From Stenopsyche tienmushanensis (lineage: Eukaryota > Arthropoda > Insecta > Trichoptera > Stenopsychidae): a DNA stretch of 64,000 nt. The position numbers and the translations under genes were made by a program. The stretch lies in the NCBI GenBank assembly GCA_008973525.1, contig WACJ01000529.1:1178001-1242000 (forward strand). The letters run 5' to 3'. Positions 12,081 through 23,860 of this stretch are shown here, in pieces. The notes beneath the pieces were generated by a model that was not told the DNA's origin, ran no database searches, and saw only the letters and a list, made by a program, of their open reading frames with translations. The first letter of the stretch is position 1. The number at the start of each line of letters is the position of its first letter.

Positions 12081-12830
12081 AAATCACAAAAATAATACGT
12101 CCTTAAGCAACATTTTCCAACAATACTTTAAAATAAAATAAACCTTTATACACAAATGTCAATAATATAAAAGCAAGACTATTTTAAATGCGTTTAATAA
12201 AATTATATATTCAAGTTAATATTGATTGAATTATCTTGTATTTACTATAAAAATTATTATTGTTATTGTGACGTAGACACAAAGGCTTATGATTAAAGTT
12301 AGATTAAGCTTCCAAAATTGCGATGTGTTTGCGTCGGTTCATAAGGTTTTAATATATGCGCGTGCGGAGGAAATCGGTCGAATCGGTCGGCGTCAAATCT
12401 ATAGATGCACATCGTCGGAAAACTCACACTGAGGAAACCGTCGCACGCCCGATATTCGGCTGAAGGCTCGCCCACGGAACATTGTACTTCAAAATAAATG
12501 GGAAACAACCACATGAAAAATCTTTCAAAGTCTCCTTAAGAGTTTGCCTACGTCCGTTAATGGAAATTGAAGAAATGAAAATAATATACATCAAACCATT
12601 TTTTGGCAAACAATTAAATAAACAGTAGTAAATTAGTAAGTATTAGTAAATTAGGCTTATCTATTATAGAACGATTATTTGATTCATCCATCATATAATT
12701 TGAGTCCAGATAGCATAATTCTGAAAAATTGAAGTAAATGCAATGCAAAATTATTTTATGGCAACAATATTACATTGCGCATTGGATATGCAATCCATTT
12801 TATTGGATTCATTAAGTTTGTACAACATTG
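12081..12830. other. intergenic between A and B
   Basis: AT-rich sequence with one higher-GC patch at about 12350-12500. The minus strand of that patch is open in two overlapping frames, but neither has recognisable content or a plausible start. I do not call a gene. Confidence 0.4.
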
Positions 12831-12836
12831 AGGTAT

Positions 12837-12918
12837 TATAAAGATATCAAAAATTTAATGAATTAAGTTCATTGTTGGTGAAAAGGTTGTTAGTGCGGGA
12901 CTGCTTTAGTCAAGTAAA
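12837..12918 (+). promoter_or_regulatory. putative promoter of gene B
   Basis: TATAAAG at 12837-12843 stands 31-32 bp before the initiator-like TTCATTG at 12868. The conserved block TTCATTGTTGGTGAAA covers 12868-12883, 51 bp before the ATG. A GATATCAAA motif overlaps the TATA box at 12843. The same elements occur before C. Confidence 0.6.
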
Positions 12919-14861
12919 ATGGTTCGATTCCAAGGAAAACTATTTAAAGCCTTTTATTTTGTCTATCTTTTTTATTTATCGAGTGCCGAAGATTCGTGTT
13001 ACGATGATTTCAGAAATGGAGATTCCGAGTTGTTTTCTGAAGATTGTGATATTGTTGGTTGGAAAAACTTTAATTTTAAAAGGTTCGATGAAATCACTGA
13101 TGATGAACATCTATTAACTGGAAAAGGATATTCTGAATATTTTATGATGGCACAAGGAACCGGATTTTATTGTTTGAAAAGCCCAGAGATTTTTGAGGGC
13201 TTTTTACCGACATTTGAATTCAGTTACTTTACTAAAAATTCCGGTGCTGAAAACGAGTGTGTTTTTAATGGCGACAGTAAAATTACAATTGATGATTCGG
13301 ATGTCTGGAAAAATCATTCGATACAACTTAAATCGACCGAAAAAAACGTAAGTCAAAATTAAATTAAAATATTTTCCATATAAAAGCTTTAGTGCAAAAC
13401 AGATGAAAAAAACTTTAAAACCCTTTCCAAAATACTCTATTTCGATATTATCTCTTTATTATAATTTCTTTTTGCTTAGACAAATCAAATCAAATTACTC
13501 AATCACAATAATACTATATAGTATAACTAATTAATTAAATTGCATTGTTATAGTTAATAGTACAGTGTATAACGGTTGAAGGAAATATGATTGCGTTTAG
13601 ACACATTACTTTAAGAGAATTCGAAGGCCCTTGCCTTTTTGAGGATAAAGCAGAGCCTCCAACGCACTCACCACCGGACACTCCAACAGACGCTCCAACG
13701 GGACTTCCAACGGACTCTCCAACGGGCCCTCCAACGGGCCCCGCAACGGGCTCTCCAACGGGCCCCCCGACGGACCCTCCAACGGGCCCTCCGACGGGCT
13801 CTCCAACGGGCCCTCCAACGGACCCTCCAACGGGCTCTCCAACGGGCCCCCCAACGGATTCGCCGACGGGCCCCCCAACGGGCTCTCCAACAGATCCTTC
13901 AACGGGACCTCCAACAGACTCTCTGACGGGACCTCCAACAGACCCTCCAACGGGACTTCCAACGGACCCTTCAACAGCCCCCCCGACGGACCCTCCAACG
14001 GGCCCCACAACGGGCTCTCCAACAGACCCTCCGACGGGACCTCCAACAGGCCCTCCAACGGGCCCCCCAACGGTCACATTGACGGGACCTCCGACGGGTC
14101 CTCCGACGGGCTCTCCAACGGGCCTACCAACTGACCCTCCAACGGGCCCCCCGACGACCCCTCCAACGGACCCTTCGACAGATTCGCCGACGGGACCTCC
14201 GACAGACCCTCCAACGGGATCTCCGACGGGCCCTCCAACGGGCCCCCCGACGAGCCCTCCAACAGACCCTCCGACAGATTCGCCGACGGGACCTCCGACA
14301 GACCCTCCAACGGGACCTCCGACGGGCCCTCCAACTGACCCTCCGACGGGACCTCCGACGGGCCCTACAACTGACCCTCCGACGGGACCTCCGACGGGAC
14401 CTCCAACTGACCCTCCGACGGGACCTCCGACGGGCCCTCCAACAGACCCTCCGACGGGACCTCCGACGGGTCCTCCGACGGGCTCTCCAACGGGCCCACC
14501 AACTTACCCTCCAACGGGCCCCCCGACGAGCCCTCCAACGGACCCTTCGACAGATTCGCCGACGGGACCTCCGACAGACCCTCCAATGGGATCTCCGACG
14601 GGCCCTCCTGCGGTCTCTCCGACGAGCCCTCCAACGGACCCTCCGACGGACCCCCCGACGAGCCCTCCAACGGACGCACCAACGGGACCTCCAACGGTGA
14701 ATTCAACTGAGCCAGCCCTTCCAAACTCCAATGATTCATTGCAGCTAAGCGCTCTAATATATTTTTCATTGGCAATAGGTGTAATGACGTTAATATTTAT
14801 GGGCGGAATGATTTGGTGTTTTTTTATTAAGGCCCCAGTTGCAATTCAACCCACTGTATAA
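12919..14861 (+). CDS. gene B: type I membrane protein with cysteine domain and long Pro-Thr-Gly stalk
   Basis: Exons 12919-13347 and 13554-14861 join in phase 0 (donor GTAAGT, acceptor TTATAG), giving 578 residues. Residues 1-23 are a signal peptide ending SSA. The domain has [15 protein letters not shown] and a Trp in exon 1, then VQC and PCLFED in exon 2. The stalk (about 340 residues) is built of four-residue PTGP, PTDP and PTGS units. The helix is SALIYFS...GVMTLIF...MIWCFF, with an IKAPVAIQPTV tail. The start matches those of A and C by alignment. The stalk is GC-rich in an AT-rich region. Dense Thr/Pro with few charges suggests a rigid, O-glycosylated extracellular rod. The closest relatives in the window are A and C. 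The molecular role is unknown. Confidence 0.85.
13680..14696 (+). repeat. about 84 units of a GC-rich 12-bp coding repeat
   Basis: Units have the form CCAACGGGCCCT or CCGACGGACCCT and always encode x-P-T-x. Unlike the near-perfect array of A, third positions and the variable residue (G, D, S) differ widely. Longer composite blocks recur, for example the set around 14160-14290 and again around 14535-14640. This indicates duplication of multi-unit blocks. Confidence 0.92.
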
Positions 14862-15311
14862 AATGCTCTTTATATTTTGTATTTTTAACGCTTAAACTCG
14901 TCTAAAATATTTTACCGTTCTAGTTTATTGAGGATTGTGACCAATTCTTAACAATGTAATAAATATTATATTTTTATAGTGTATCCAAATGGTTCATCTG
15001 AAATAAAATATTTTCTTGAAGAGTAAATACGCTTAACATTAATGTATTTATTATGATATGATTATGATAAAATTACGAAAAATATATAAATAAATAAGTA
15101 ATAAATTATAAGTTACATTTCAATATAAACGGCTTTGTCTAATATTTTTTTCTAAACATCTTAAAGACTTAAATTATTAAACCATTTTTATGTAATTGTG
15201 TATATCGATACACTATCTTACCTTGTAATACTATATATTTTCTGAATTAAGGTTTATAAATAAATAAAATAAAAATATAACAAACGCAATGGTTTTTCCC
15301 CAACAAATTAA

Positions 15312-16168
15312 GGCGTCTTCTCACTTTAGGCGAGATAAAATGGATCTCATGTAATAAACACATCTTTCAAGTACATGAAAAAATTTTTTTTTTATATTTT
15401 TGAACAATTATTATAATAAAACAGTAGCATCGAAAAACCCGTGTAGAAATGTTATGTTCGTGGCTTGTTGATGGTATCTCCGAGATGGGTCATTTGAAAT
15501 AAAAAAAATAAAACAGTTTTAGATTCAGTATATCAGTGGCTATAGCGCATATCATCAGATTTTTGATGCGAAAATAACAAAATGGCGCACGTTTTACGAA
15601 AAAGTAAAAAAAACGCGTTTTTTTGCAGTTTTTTGTAAAAAAAATTACTTCAAATCAAAATTTCAAAAATCTAATGATATGCACTATAGCCATAACTATG
15701 AAGAATATGTCATTCAAATTTCATGACAATCGGCCGGATAGTTTCCGAAATTTCATCAACAAGCCACCGAAAAACCTTGTTTTGAGATGAACGCGTTTAA
15801 AGTTTTGGTTGCAGAAAAATTGCCCAGACACAGCTGTTGAAACACTCGTTGTTATTTTGGGTATTTCCTCCGAAGATCTTCATAAATCGGTTTCAAAACC
15901 TCGTGAACATCCTCAGCTAGAGCAGAAGGATGTTTAAAAGTTTCTATCCGATTATTTTTTACCACTTTCTTGTACTTGCACCATGAGTCTGAACAATACG
16001 TATGCAGCCGGGTGCTCTCAGGTAGTCACCTAACGGTCGCCCAAAAATGTAATTAGACTCGTCCGATCTTTATGAAATTTCGATATAACATTTTTGAGGA
16101 TATGTACTTTCAAAATTTAAAATAAAATAAAAATCGATTTTTTTAAATTTGTAAAGTGAGAAGACGCC
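15312..16168. mobile_element. non-autonomous TTAA-flanked DNA element, copy 2, inverted
   Basis: This 857-bp copy is the reverse complement of the element at 9699-10585, with the same GGCGTCTTCTCACTTT terminus and TTAA on both sides (15308-15311 and 16169-16172). Small internal length differences exist. It lies in the 3' flank of gene B. Confidence 0.75.
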
Positions 16169-16172
16169 TTAA

Positions 16173-17388
16173 AGCGAAACCAGCTGTTGCATCTTTGCTA
16201 ATATATTGGATATTCTTTGCTGCAGTCGATTTTTTTCAATTTTATTGAGGACATGGAGGAAACTGCTTTTTCACACGAATAGGTTGTTGAAAATGGAATT
16301 AATAAGTTTATAGCTTTACAGCTTGAATGTTCATCGTCCGTTGATGTCCAAAACTGAGGTAATGTTAATGCTTTGTATCTGGATATTATAGTGGCGTCCG
16401 AAGGCGTGTTAATTGTTCTTTTTCTCTACTCATAAGAATACATGAAATGACGTCCTCCATGAAGGGATTGTTAATCCTAAGATTTCCTTTACGAGGATCC
16501 TCATTTTCGGGGTAATAGTGATAATTTTAGTAACAATGCATTCAAGTGTTGACTTATTACATTTAAAACACCTTTCCTGTCGACGTCAACGGAAATTAAA
16601 AATTCTTGCAAAAGTGGAATTATTTCTAAATCCCCTCTTGTACGTGAGAATCCCAAAAAACCAGCTTCTTTTTAAACGCATCGACCTTATTTTTCAGTTT
16701 AAAAATATTTATCCAAAAACTCTAGAGAGAAAGATTAATTAGTCATTAAGTAGACTAAATATGTCCGCCTCATATGCGAGTTAACTCATTCATTTCTTGT
16801 CCAAAAACTGTTCTAGTAAAGCCGAGTTAGACAGTGAGACCATTTTGTAGTAAGTCATTTTGCCGAGTATCATCACTCTTTTGTAAAATATTTCCTTTGG
16901 GAAGGGAACTGAATGAATTTATTTAAATTTGGCATACCGTTTGCGGCCCGACGGAGTCTCTGCGGCCCGGCTGGGTCCCGGACTACTGGTTAAGAGATAA
17001 ACTATTCCTGGATCTGGATATATTATTATAGTATTGAGAGGATTAACAAAACAGGATATGGTCGCCAACAATTGATTTATTGCGAAAATAATTTAAATAA
17101 CACTCAAAAACCGTGATAATTTCGCAAAAAATAAATATATCGTCTTCTACAAAAAAGGATTTAGTTATAGATAGTACGTCAACTGACCAATTCTTATAAG
17201 ACATGAATCCATTATAATTATAAATAAACAATAAGGCATTGATTATCTATCGCTGAGTGCAGTTGTAAGTTATAATTCTTAATTCCAAAAAACTCAAGGT
17301 AATTCAATGGAATTAAGTCTGATCATAATATCCAATTCATACCGATGAGATATTAAAAATTAATTCTTTTTATTGGATTAATTGAGCG
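16173..17388. other. intergenic between B and C
   Basis: AT-rich, with a short GC-rich patch at about 16940-16995 (GCGGCCCGACGGAGTC type) that looks like a worn hAT terminus. No gene is supported. Confidence 0.4.
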
Positions 17389-17482
17389 TATAAAACATTT
17401 CGATATCAAAGAATACGATTATTTTATTGTGTGCATTGTTTGTGAAAAGGTTGTTTGTGCGGGATTGCTTCGGCCAAGTAAA
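17389..17482 (+). promoter_or_regulatory. putative promoter of gene C
   Basis: TATAAAA at 17389-17395 is followed by CGATATCAAA at 17401. The conserved block TGCATTGTTTGTGAAA at 17432-17447 lies 51 bp before the ATG. The AAAGGTTGTTTGTGCGGGA stretch after it is nearly identical to that of B. Confidence 0.6.
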
Positions 17483-19680
17483 ATGGTTCAATTCCATAGA
17501 AAACTATTTAAAGCACTTTATTTTGTGTCCTTTTTTTATTTATCGAATGCTGAAGATTCGTGTTACGATGATTTCCGAAAGGAAAATTCTGAATTGTTTT
17601 CCATAGATTGTGAGTTACCTGATTGGAATAATTTTAACTTCATAAACCTAAGTGAAATTGATGATGAAAATCTATTAGATGGCAAAGAAAATTCTGAATA
17701 TTTTATGATAGCCCAAGGAAGCGGACCTTTTTGTTTGAGAAGCGAAGAGAATTTTGAGGAAACGTCGCTGACATTTGTATTTAGTGGCTTTGCTACAAAT
17801 TCAGGTGTTGGAAGTTCGTGTGTTTTTAATGACGATTTGATGCCGCTGATCATATTTGATAAGCCGGATGTTTGGCAGGATTATTCGATAGAGCTCAACC
17901 CAGTCGAAAAAGGCGTAAGTTAAAATGAACGACTTTCCATATAAGAGCATTAATGCTATTGTAAACATTTCGCAAAAAAGATAAAAATAACAAGAGTATT
18001 TTTATTTAGAAATGGATTAAAATTTTATTTTACTTAAAAAAATTAGAATTGAAATATTATTTTGATAAAATGAAGGCTACGGATAATTAATATTTAATAA
18101 ATGGAACTTCATTTTTGTTATTTAGAAATAGTATGCAGGGTGTTTGGCACATGTATTGACAATTTTTTTGGAAGGTTAGGGGCAGGAGTCAGGGTTGACG
18201 AAATAGAATTTTTTTCAACATTTTGAAATAACACCCAAAATTTCACCTTAAAATCGTCATAACTTTTTAATCTGTGGCCGTAATAGTACGAAATAACTGT
18301 ATTTTGCAATGTTTTTTTTTTATATAAATAAATAATTATTTTATGCAACTGGTTTAAAGAAAATTATTTCTAAGCTTCCAAAGTCACATAAAATGTTCAA
18401 ACAAATAAGAAATGTCAACTTCTAAATTCTTTAAACAAAAAATATTTTGAACTTAGTTTTGTTTTAAAAAGTTTTTTAGATTATACCTTTTCCAACGATA
18501 TGCTACGTGTCATACAAATTAGGTCAGGTTTAAGAAACTACTTTTCATGTTTAAGATGTTTTTATTAAATTTATTTAAAAAATCAAATCTAAAAAATAAA
18601 ATTAACCACCTCTGCTTTGTATGCACGCACATCTTTTCCTTATTTCAACTGTAGTTATCTGAAGTAGCATTTCCTCTTTTATTTTTGCAGAGGCGGCGCT
18701 TATTCCTTCAATTAGGATTTCTTTTGTGGGCACCTCTGTCGTGTAAATAAATAAATTGTAAATAGTTTTGGGTATATTTTCAAAATTTTGAAAATCAAAA
18801 TCTATTTTGACAACCCTAACACTTAGGACAGAGCCTATGTATGAAACTTAGTAAAAGACCCCACTAACCCCCTAAAAAAATTGTCGGCCCATGTGCCAAA
18901 CACCCTGTATATTATATTTATTAATCGATTGGCCTTTGAGATAAATCTCCATAGATTTTTAATATACTCATCTATTGAAATTCTTATATTATTTTGAAAT
19001 AAGTACTTTCTTGAAAATATAAACAACAACAATAACATCTTAATAAGAAAACATTAAAATTAATTTGGCCCTTTGACATAATTATAAGTTTTAAATTTTG
19101 ACTTGTAGTATAGAAAATTAACTAAATTTCCTTGTTATAGATACATATACGGTGCATAGGAACTGAAAGAGGTATGATTGCGTTTAGGCGCATTACTTTA
19201 ATAGGATTTGATGACGAGTGCCCTTTTGAAGATAAATCTGAGTCAATAACTGTCACACCACCTGAAACGCCATCTAGTACACCAACCATATCTTCGACTG
19301 ATTCTTCGTCTACGCCTTCCTCTGGATCCAGCATAGAGTCTTCGACTGATTCTTCGTCTACGCCTTCCTCTGGATCCAGCATAGAGTCTTCGACTGATTC
19401 TTCGTCTACGCCTTCCTCTGGATCCAGCACAGTGTCTTCGACTGTTTCTTCGTCTACGCCTTCCTCTGGATCCAGCACAGTGTCTTCGACTGATTCTCCA
19501 ACCGAACCACCTGCAGGATCTTCAATAGCGCCGTCACCGGTTCCTCCAAGTTCCGATGGCTTATTACAGCAAAGCGCACTAACATATTTCTCTTTATCAT
19601 TGGGAGTAATGAATTTAATGCTTATGCTAGGAATGATTTGGTATCTATTTAAGCCCGGTAGGATCCAAGCTCACGTATGA
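17483..19680 (+). CDS. gene C: type I membrane protein with cysteine domain and short Ser-rich stalk
   Basis: Exons 17483-17914 and 19141-19680 join in phase 0, giving 323 residues. An upstream in-frame ATG at 17429 exists, but the start at 17483 aligns with A and B and keeps the signal peptide at the terminus. The domain has CYDDFRK, CLRS, CVF and W in exon 1, then IRC and ECPFED in exon 2. The stalk is about four 16-residue units (SSTDSSSTPSSGSSIE) plus a PTEPPAGSS-type linker. The helix SALTYFS...GVMNLMLML...MIWYLF and tail KPGRIQAHV align with A and B. Intron 1 (1226 bp) carries a long-TIR element. The exon borders and anchor are clearly homologous to A and B while the stalk is unrelated in sequence. 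The function is unknown. Confidence 0.83.
18136..18907. mobile_element. 772-bp long-inverted-repeat DNA element in gene C intron
   Basis: The left end CAGGGTGTTTGGCACATG and the right end, its near-complement CATGTGCCAAACACCCTG, enclose 772 bp without a transposase. The inverted similarity extends inward past GACAATTTTTTTGG. The right end abuts TA and the left end TG, compatible with a decayed TA target site. Related fragments lie at 38313-38632 and 41455-41690. Confidence 0.65.
19291..19503 (+). repeat. 48-bp minisatellite, about 4.4 copies
   Basis: Four full units start at 19291, 19339, 19387 and 19435, with a partial fifth. They begin TCTTCGACTG and encode SSTDSSSTPSSGSSIE-like 16-mers. 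Units 3 and 4 share ACAGTG in place of ATAGAG. It forms the stalk of gene C. Confidence 0.92.
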
Positions 19681-22600
19681 TAACAAGAAATAGCAATAGC
19701 CGGATAAAACACTCTAAGTGAGCTTGAGCCCTTGAAAATTTGAATTCAACTGAAATTTTACGGCGTTTTAAAATTTTCAGATACTTTTATTTGACGTTTA
19801 TCCAAATTTTGATAAAGATTTAAAAGTGACTTATTTAAGGGTTCGGTTAAGTCTTCGAATACAACGCGTATTCTATTACCGGCGTTAATATTGTTGTTGA
19901 ACTTGCAATTTGAGCTAGTGTTTTGTTTTATAAATGATCTCAAGCAAGCAGTTTAATAAAGTAAACTATTTATTTTTGATTTATGCAAGGAAAAGGCAAA
20001 GATGATTGTCAAATCTGGTGATCTTGAAGGCCACTTATTTTTTGTCGATATTATTCGATTCTTGAATTTTGACAATAGAAGTTAGTGAAGAAGCTCTGAT
20101 AGTGTGAGCTGTAGCTCCATCTTACTGAGTGCATTATCCGGCGTTTGTTCAAAAATTACTCAGAAAGGTAGGATATACTAATATGTTTTTCGTAATCCCA
20201 TACCAAACAAATGACTTTGGTTTGTTGACAAATCCACGAGAAATTACGGATAAAATAATTAAGATTACTTTAAATAATGTTACATAATAGTTTTAATCGA
20301 TATATTTATATGTAATTTAAGTGAAAGTTCGCTAATTGACTCTTGTATGTTTGTTGCAATGTAAATATATTCAACATTAATGCCTTTTTTATATGCTTTA
20401 ATTTTGTAAATTACTTCTGTCTTGCTTGTACTTTCATCTGAAGAGTTGTTTTTTTTTCAATTTGATCAAAAGATTACTACAATTTTATACTAATGCTCAA
20501 AGTACAATGAGATATTTGGTAAAATTAGAAAAGCATTTGTTGTTTATGGCGGGCCCCCCGGGGTGATCAGCCTTATCAGGGTGGGTTTTATGATCTAAAG
20601 GCCTATGGCAGTGCCCTGCAATTCCTGTACCGCAAGATGATACTAAGTGTGCATATCATTTGTAGAAAAAAATCGAAAAAAACCACTTTTCACACATTAA
20701 GTAGTAAGTAATTTCAGCCATCAAAGCCTGTTGGCAGCTCGGTCTACAACTGGATAGAGCAAATAAAGATGCTTAACCCATAGCCTACGTAAGCTATAAT
20801 ATAATTGACTTTCCGAAATGAAACAAATATTTTTTCGTTTTTCCAGCCAGTCCAAAATTTATCTTTGAATTAACGTCACAACATCACAATTAAAATTATT
20901 TTATTGTATTTTTTATTAGGAAAAGCTTGCGTCGTAAATTTGCTTAATCCGTAAATTTTTCGTAAATCCATTGTATAAGCTGAGTATCTCTATGCAATGC
21001 CGCCATTACACTGTGATTTGCCTAACAGACCTATTGCATTCCAAGGAAAATTATAACTGTCGAAAAAAGAATACAAGCAAGCTCCCTTTCCGAAATTGAA
21101 TTTACTACTGAAAGACGAAAGTGTTAAACTAGCATAGGTTAAAATTGTAATAATAGAGCACCCATAGTAACTGAATTTTGAATTCAATCGCTAAATTCCA
21201 TTCAAGAAAATATTACTAAATACATTCAGGCACGCTATCCATTTGCTATTGATATTGAAGATTTTCATGATTGTTTTTCAGAGGTTATCCATCTTGAAGA
21301 GAAGCTCAAAGAAGTCTAAAATGGCATAACATTGTGGTACCGTTATTAAAAATATACCGAGTCACTATGTTAATTTTTATTAGAAGATAAAACCAAAGAA
21401 AGAAAAAGCTATTTTAAGCAATGAAATAATGAAAGTATTATTTTGAAAGATAACCAAGACGTTGATTCTAAAATTTCCTTTATCTTAAAATATTTTTTCA
21501 TACGTGTATCCTTGTTGCAACTTTACAAAGAGTATTTAAAAATAACAATTTGATTTAATGATGCAAGTATTTTTACATAATTTAAGTAATCTAAGAGTGC
21601 TTTAGAAACATGCGTATTGCTATCAGAAAGTCTTGCAGTTGGGGTAACTTTCTCTTGCTGAAGATTTGAAAATAAATATCTTGGACAAACCAGCTCTCGT
21701 CTGTCTCTATTCTTGAGTTTCTGTGTGAAATTAATTAAGAGTATAAGACCCACTAGCTCATTTACATGAACTTTTATGGAAGGTAAAGGTCAAATTATCT
21801 TAAAAACACTTTAATGCGGCTTGACTATATGTTGTAGAGTGCTTATTTATGTTAATATTCGTATACCGTTAAAAAAGAATATTCATATTTTAAATTTTTC
21901 GAATAAAAGGGATTTTGTATGAAAAAACTATTTTTTTTAGAAGAGACAAAGAACTGAAAACTTCTTTGACTGACTATTCTACCCTTCCTCACATTTTAGC
22001 AAAATAAGAAGCACTTATAGGAACTCGCTCTGTGCGATAAATATTGATATTTTTTTCTAGTATGACTTATATGTACTATTACTATGTTTCCATATGACTA
22101 AAAATTTCCAGAAATTATCGTTTATAGGGAATAAAAAAATATTTTTTTCATAATAGATAAAAGCATTAAAGTATTGCTGAAAAATGCGTAATTCAAATGA
22201 AATATATGATCGTGATTATCTGGTAATAAATATTTTCAATGATCGTCGTAAGTGACTTTCAAAATATATACTTTTGCTGATAAAGCGTAGAAGATTTAAC
22301 AATCAAAGATATCGCAGTATCCACAGATTATAAAGTACATAGATACCGAATATATTTTTAGAAGAAATTATCCAAAGGAAAAATTCAAATTTAAAGAGAT
22401 CTCTTAATACTTTCAATGCGTCTATTTAACCGTGTATATTATTTTCGAGCATAAAAATACACAATATCCATGAGCTCACTGTTCACCTCGTGCTTATAAT
22501 CAAGCGAATGGGATTTTACACTTTGCACTTGAGGGGTGACTCTCACTCACCACTCGGTTTGATACGAATTCGAGCGTTGTCTTGGCTGAAAATATATTCG

Positions 22601-23167
22601 AATTCGGTGGTCCGAAATATCCGGAATAAAAAATAGCTTAAACGCGATCGAATACCCAATTTTTTCTGAATTAATATCTTAGTTATATATATATGTATGT
22701 ATATAAACGTGGGAACACTGGGAGCAAAATGCTTTTTCGACTGCTCCCATAATACAAACTTGACTATGAAACTTTAACCTATTCGTTCCAGCTATGTCTA
22801 TATATTTTTTCCAGTTACTCCCAGTCTGACCAATTAAATATTATTTGATTGTGCCCGGTAGGCACTAAGCGTCAAAGTTCGAATACTGTGATGCGACATA
22901 ACTACCCCTTGCTAATACAATTTGACTAATACTTTTTGCGGCCTAACCACATTTGACTACTCCTAACTATTATACTTATACGATTGTATGTATTTTAACT
23001 ATTGGCCACTTGACTAGTACCTTTTTACAGAGTAGATACTTAAATACTCTTCTAACAGCAAGCTGATACCCAGTTTATCTACTATTCATTGCTTTTTATA
23101 CGAATCATGACTTGCATGTCGCTCGTTGTCTCTTGCATGGTCTTCCCTACTTAGCAGTATGGAACTC
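19681..23167. other. long intergenic region after gene C
   Basis: AT-rich sequence with scattered short frames on both strands and no recognisable protein, RNA gene or terminal inverted repeat. Promoter-like sequence cannot be assigned. Confidence 0.4.
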
Positions 23168-23580
23168 GAGGAACCTCACCGGTTCGGATCCGAGAGGCGC
23201 TAGGAACGGAGCAGGAACAAGAAGAACACCAAGGAGACGGCCTCGAGGAGATGCATATGATGATCTTTACTTTGCAACGAAAAACAACATTGTCTTCCGT
23301 TGACTTCTATATCGTTTTGTAATCGCCGAACTGAGAGGGGCAACCTGAAAAAATGGCGAAACCACTCAGTTTCGAATTCGCTCGGGTAAGTTGTATGGTG
23401 ACGGGGAGACACCCTCAGTTGGTGTAGGAGCGAATGTAGTAGTAGATGCACTTAAGCGTCACGTATGTCTTCACCCTACCCCGGCAACGCCCTAGCGAGG
23501 AAAGGGGGGACTGGACTCCTTGAACTCCAGAAAGCCCTTTTCAATAGAGTCAAAAAGGTCGTCTAGAGTAGTTTTCCACC
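23168..23580 (+). repeat. dispersed repeat, copy 1 (partner at 58155)
   Basis: About 400 bp shares blocks in the same order with 58155-58475: ACCGGTTCGG, TTTGCAATGA-like, ACAACATTGTCTTC, ATCGCCGAAC, CCCTCAGTTGGTGTAG, CCTAGCGAGGAAAGG and AGAAAGCCCTT. Both copies are non-coding and probably belong to a retroposed element. Confidence 0.65.
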
Positions 23581-23697
23581 ATCTCCTATGAAAACTACTC
23601 AGTCTTTACAAACCCCCCAAACTCCTTATCGAGACGTTCGCGAAAGTGTTCGTCAATACGTTCACTCAGGATACCCGTTGGGTGAGCGTTCAAAATA

Positions 23698-23860
23698 AAA
23701 CTCGGTGGTAATGCTACCTTCAATATCGAGCGAATGAGGAGGTGAATGTATGATACAGACGAAATAGATGTAACCCCTTCCTATGAATGGATATTGAAGA
23801 GGCCCATAGTTCTGTAGTGGACTGTCAGTGGCTGCACTATGATGATGATGATGATATATG
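23698..23860 (+). repeat. dispersed repeat, copy 2 (partner at 8600)
   Basis: It matches 8600-8760 in the same orientation and ends with a GATGATGATGATGAT microsatellite tail, as expected for the 3' end of a retroposon. Confidence 0.7.

Noticed and set aside
12299..12609. Two overlapping minus-strand frames between A and B
   Set aside because: No recognisable family, no splice logic, and the frames contradict each other; possibly old transposon sequence.
13535..14775. Minus-strand Gly-rich and Leu-rich frames across the gene B stalk
   Set aside because: These are shadows of the coding repeat; the plus-strand frame has a signal peptide, splice sites and a membrane helix.
17429..17482. Upstream in-frame ATG giving gene C 18 more residues
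   Set aside because: It would bury the signal peptide; the start at 17483 aligns exactly with A and B, and 17432-17447 is part of the conserved leader.
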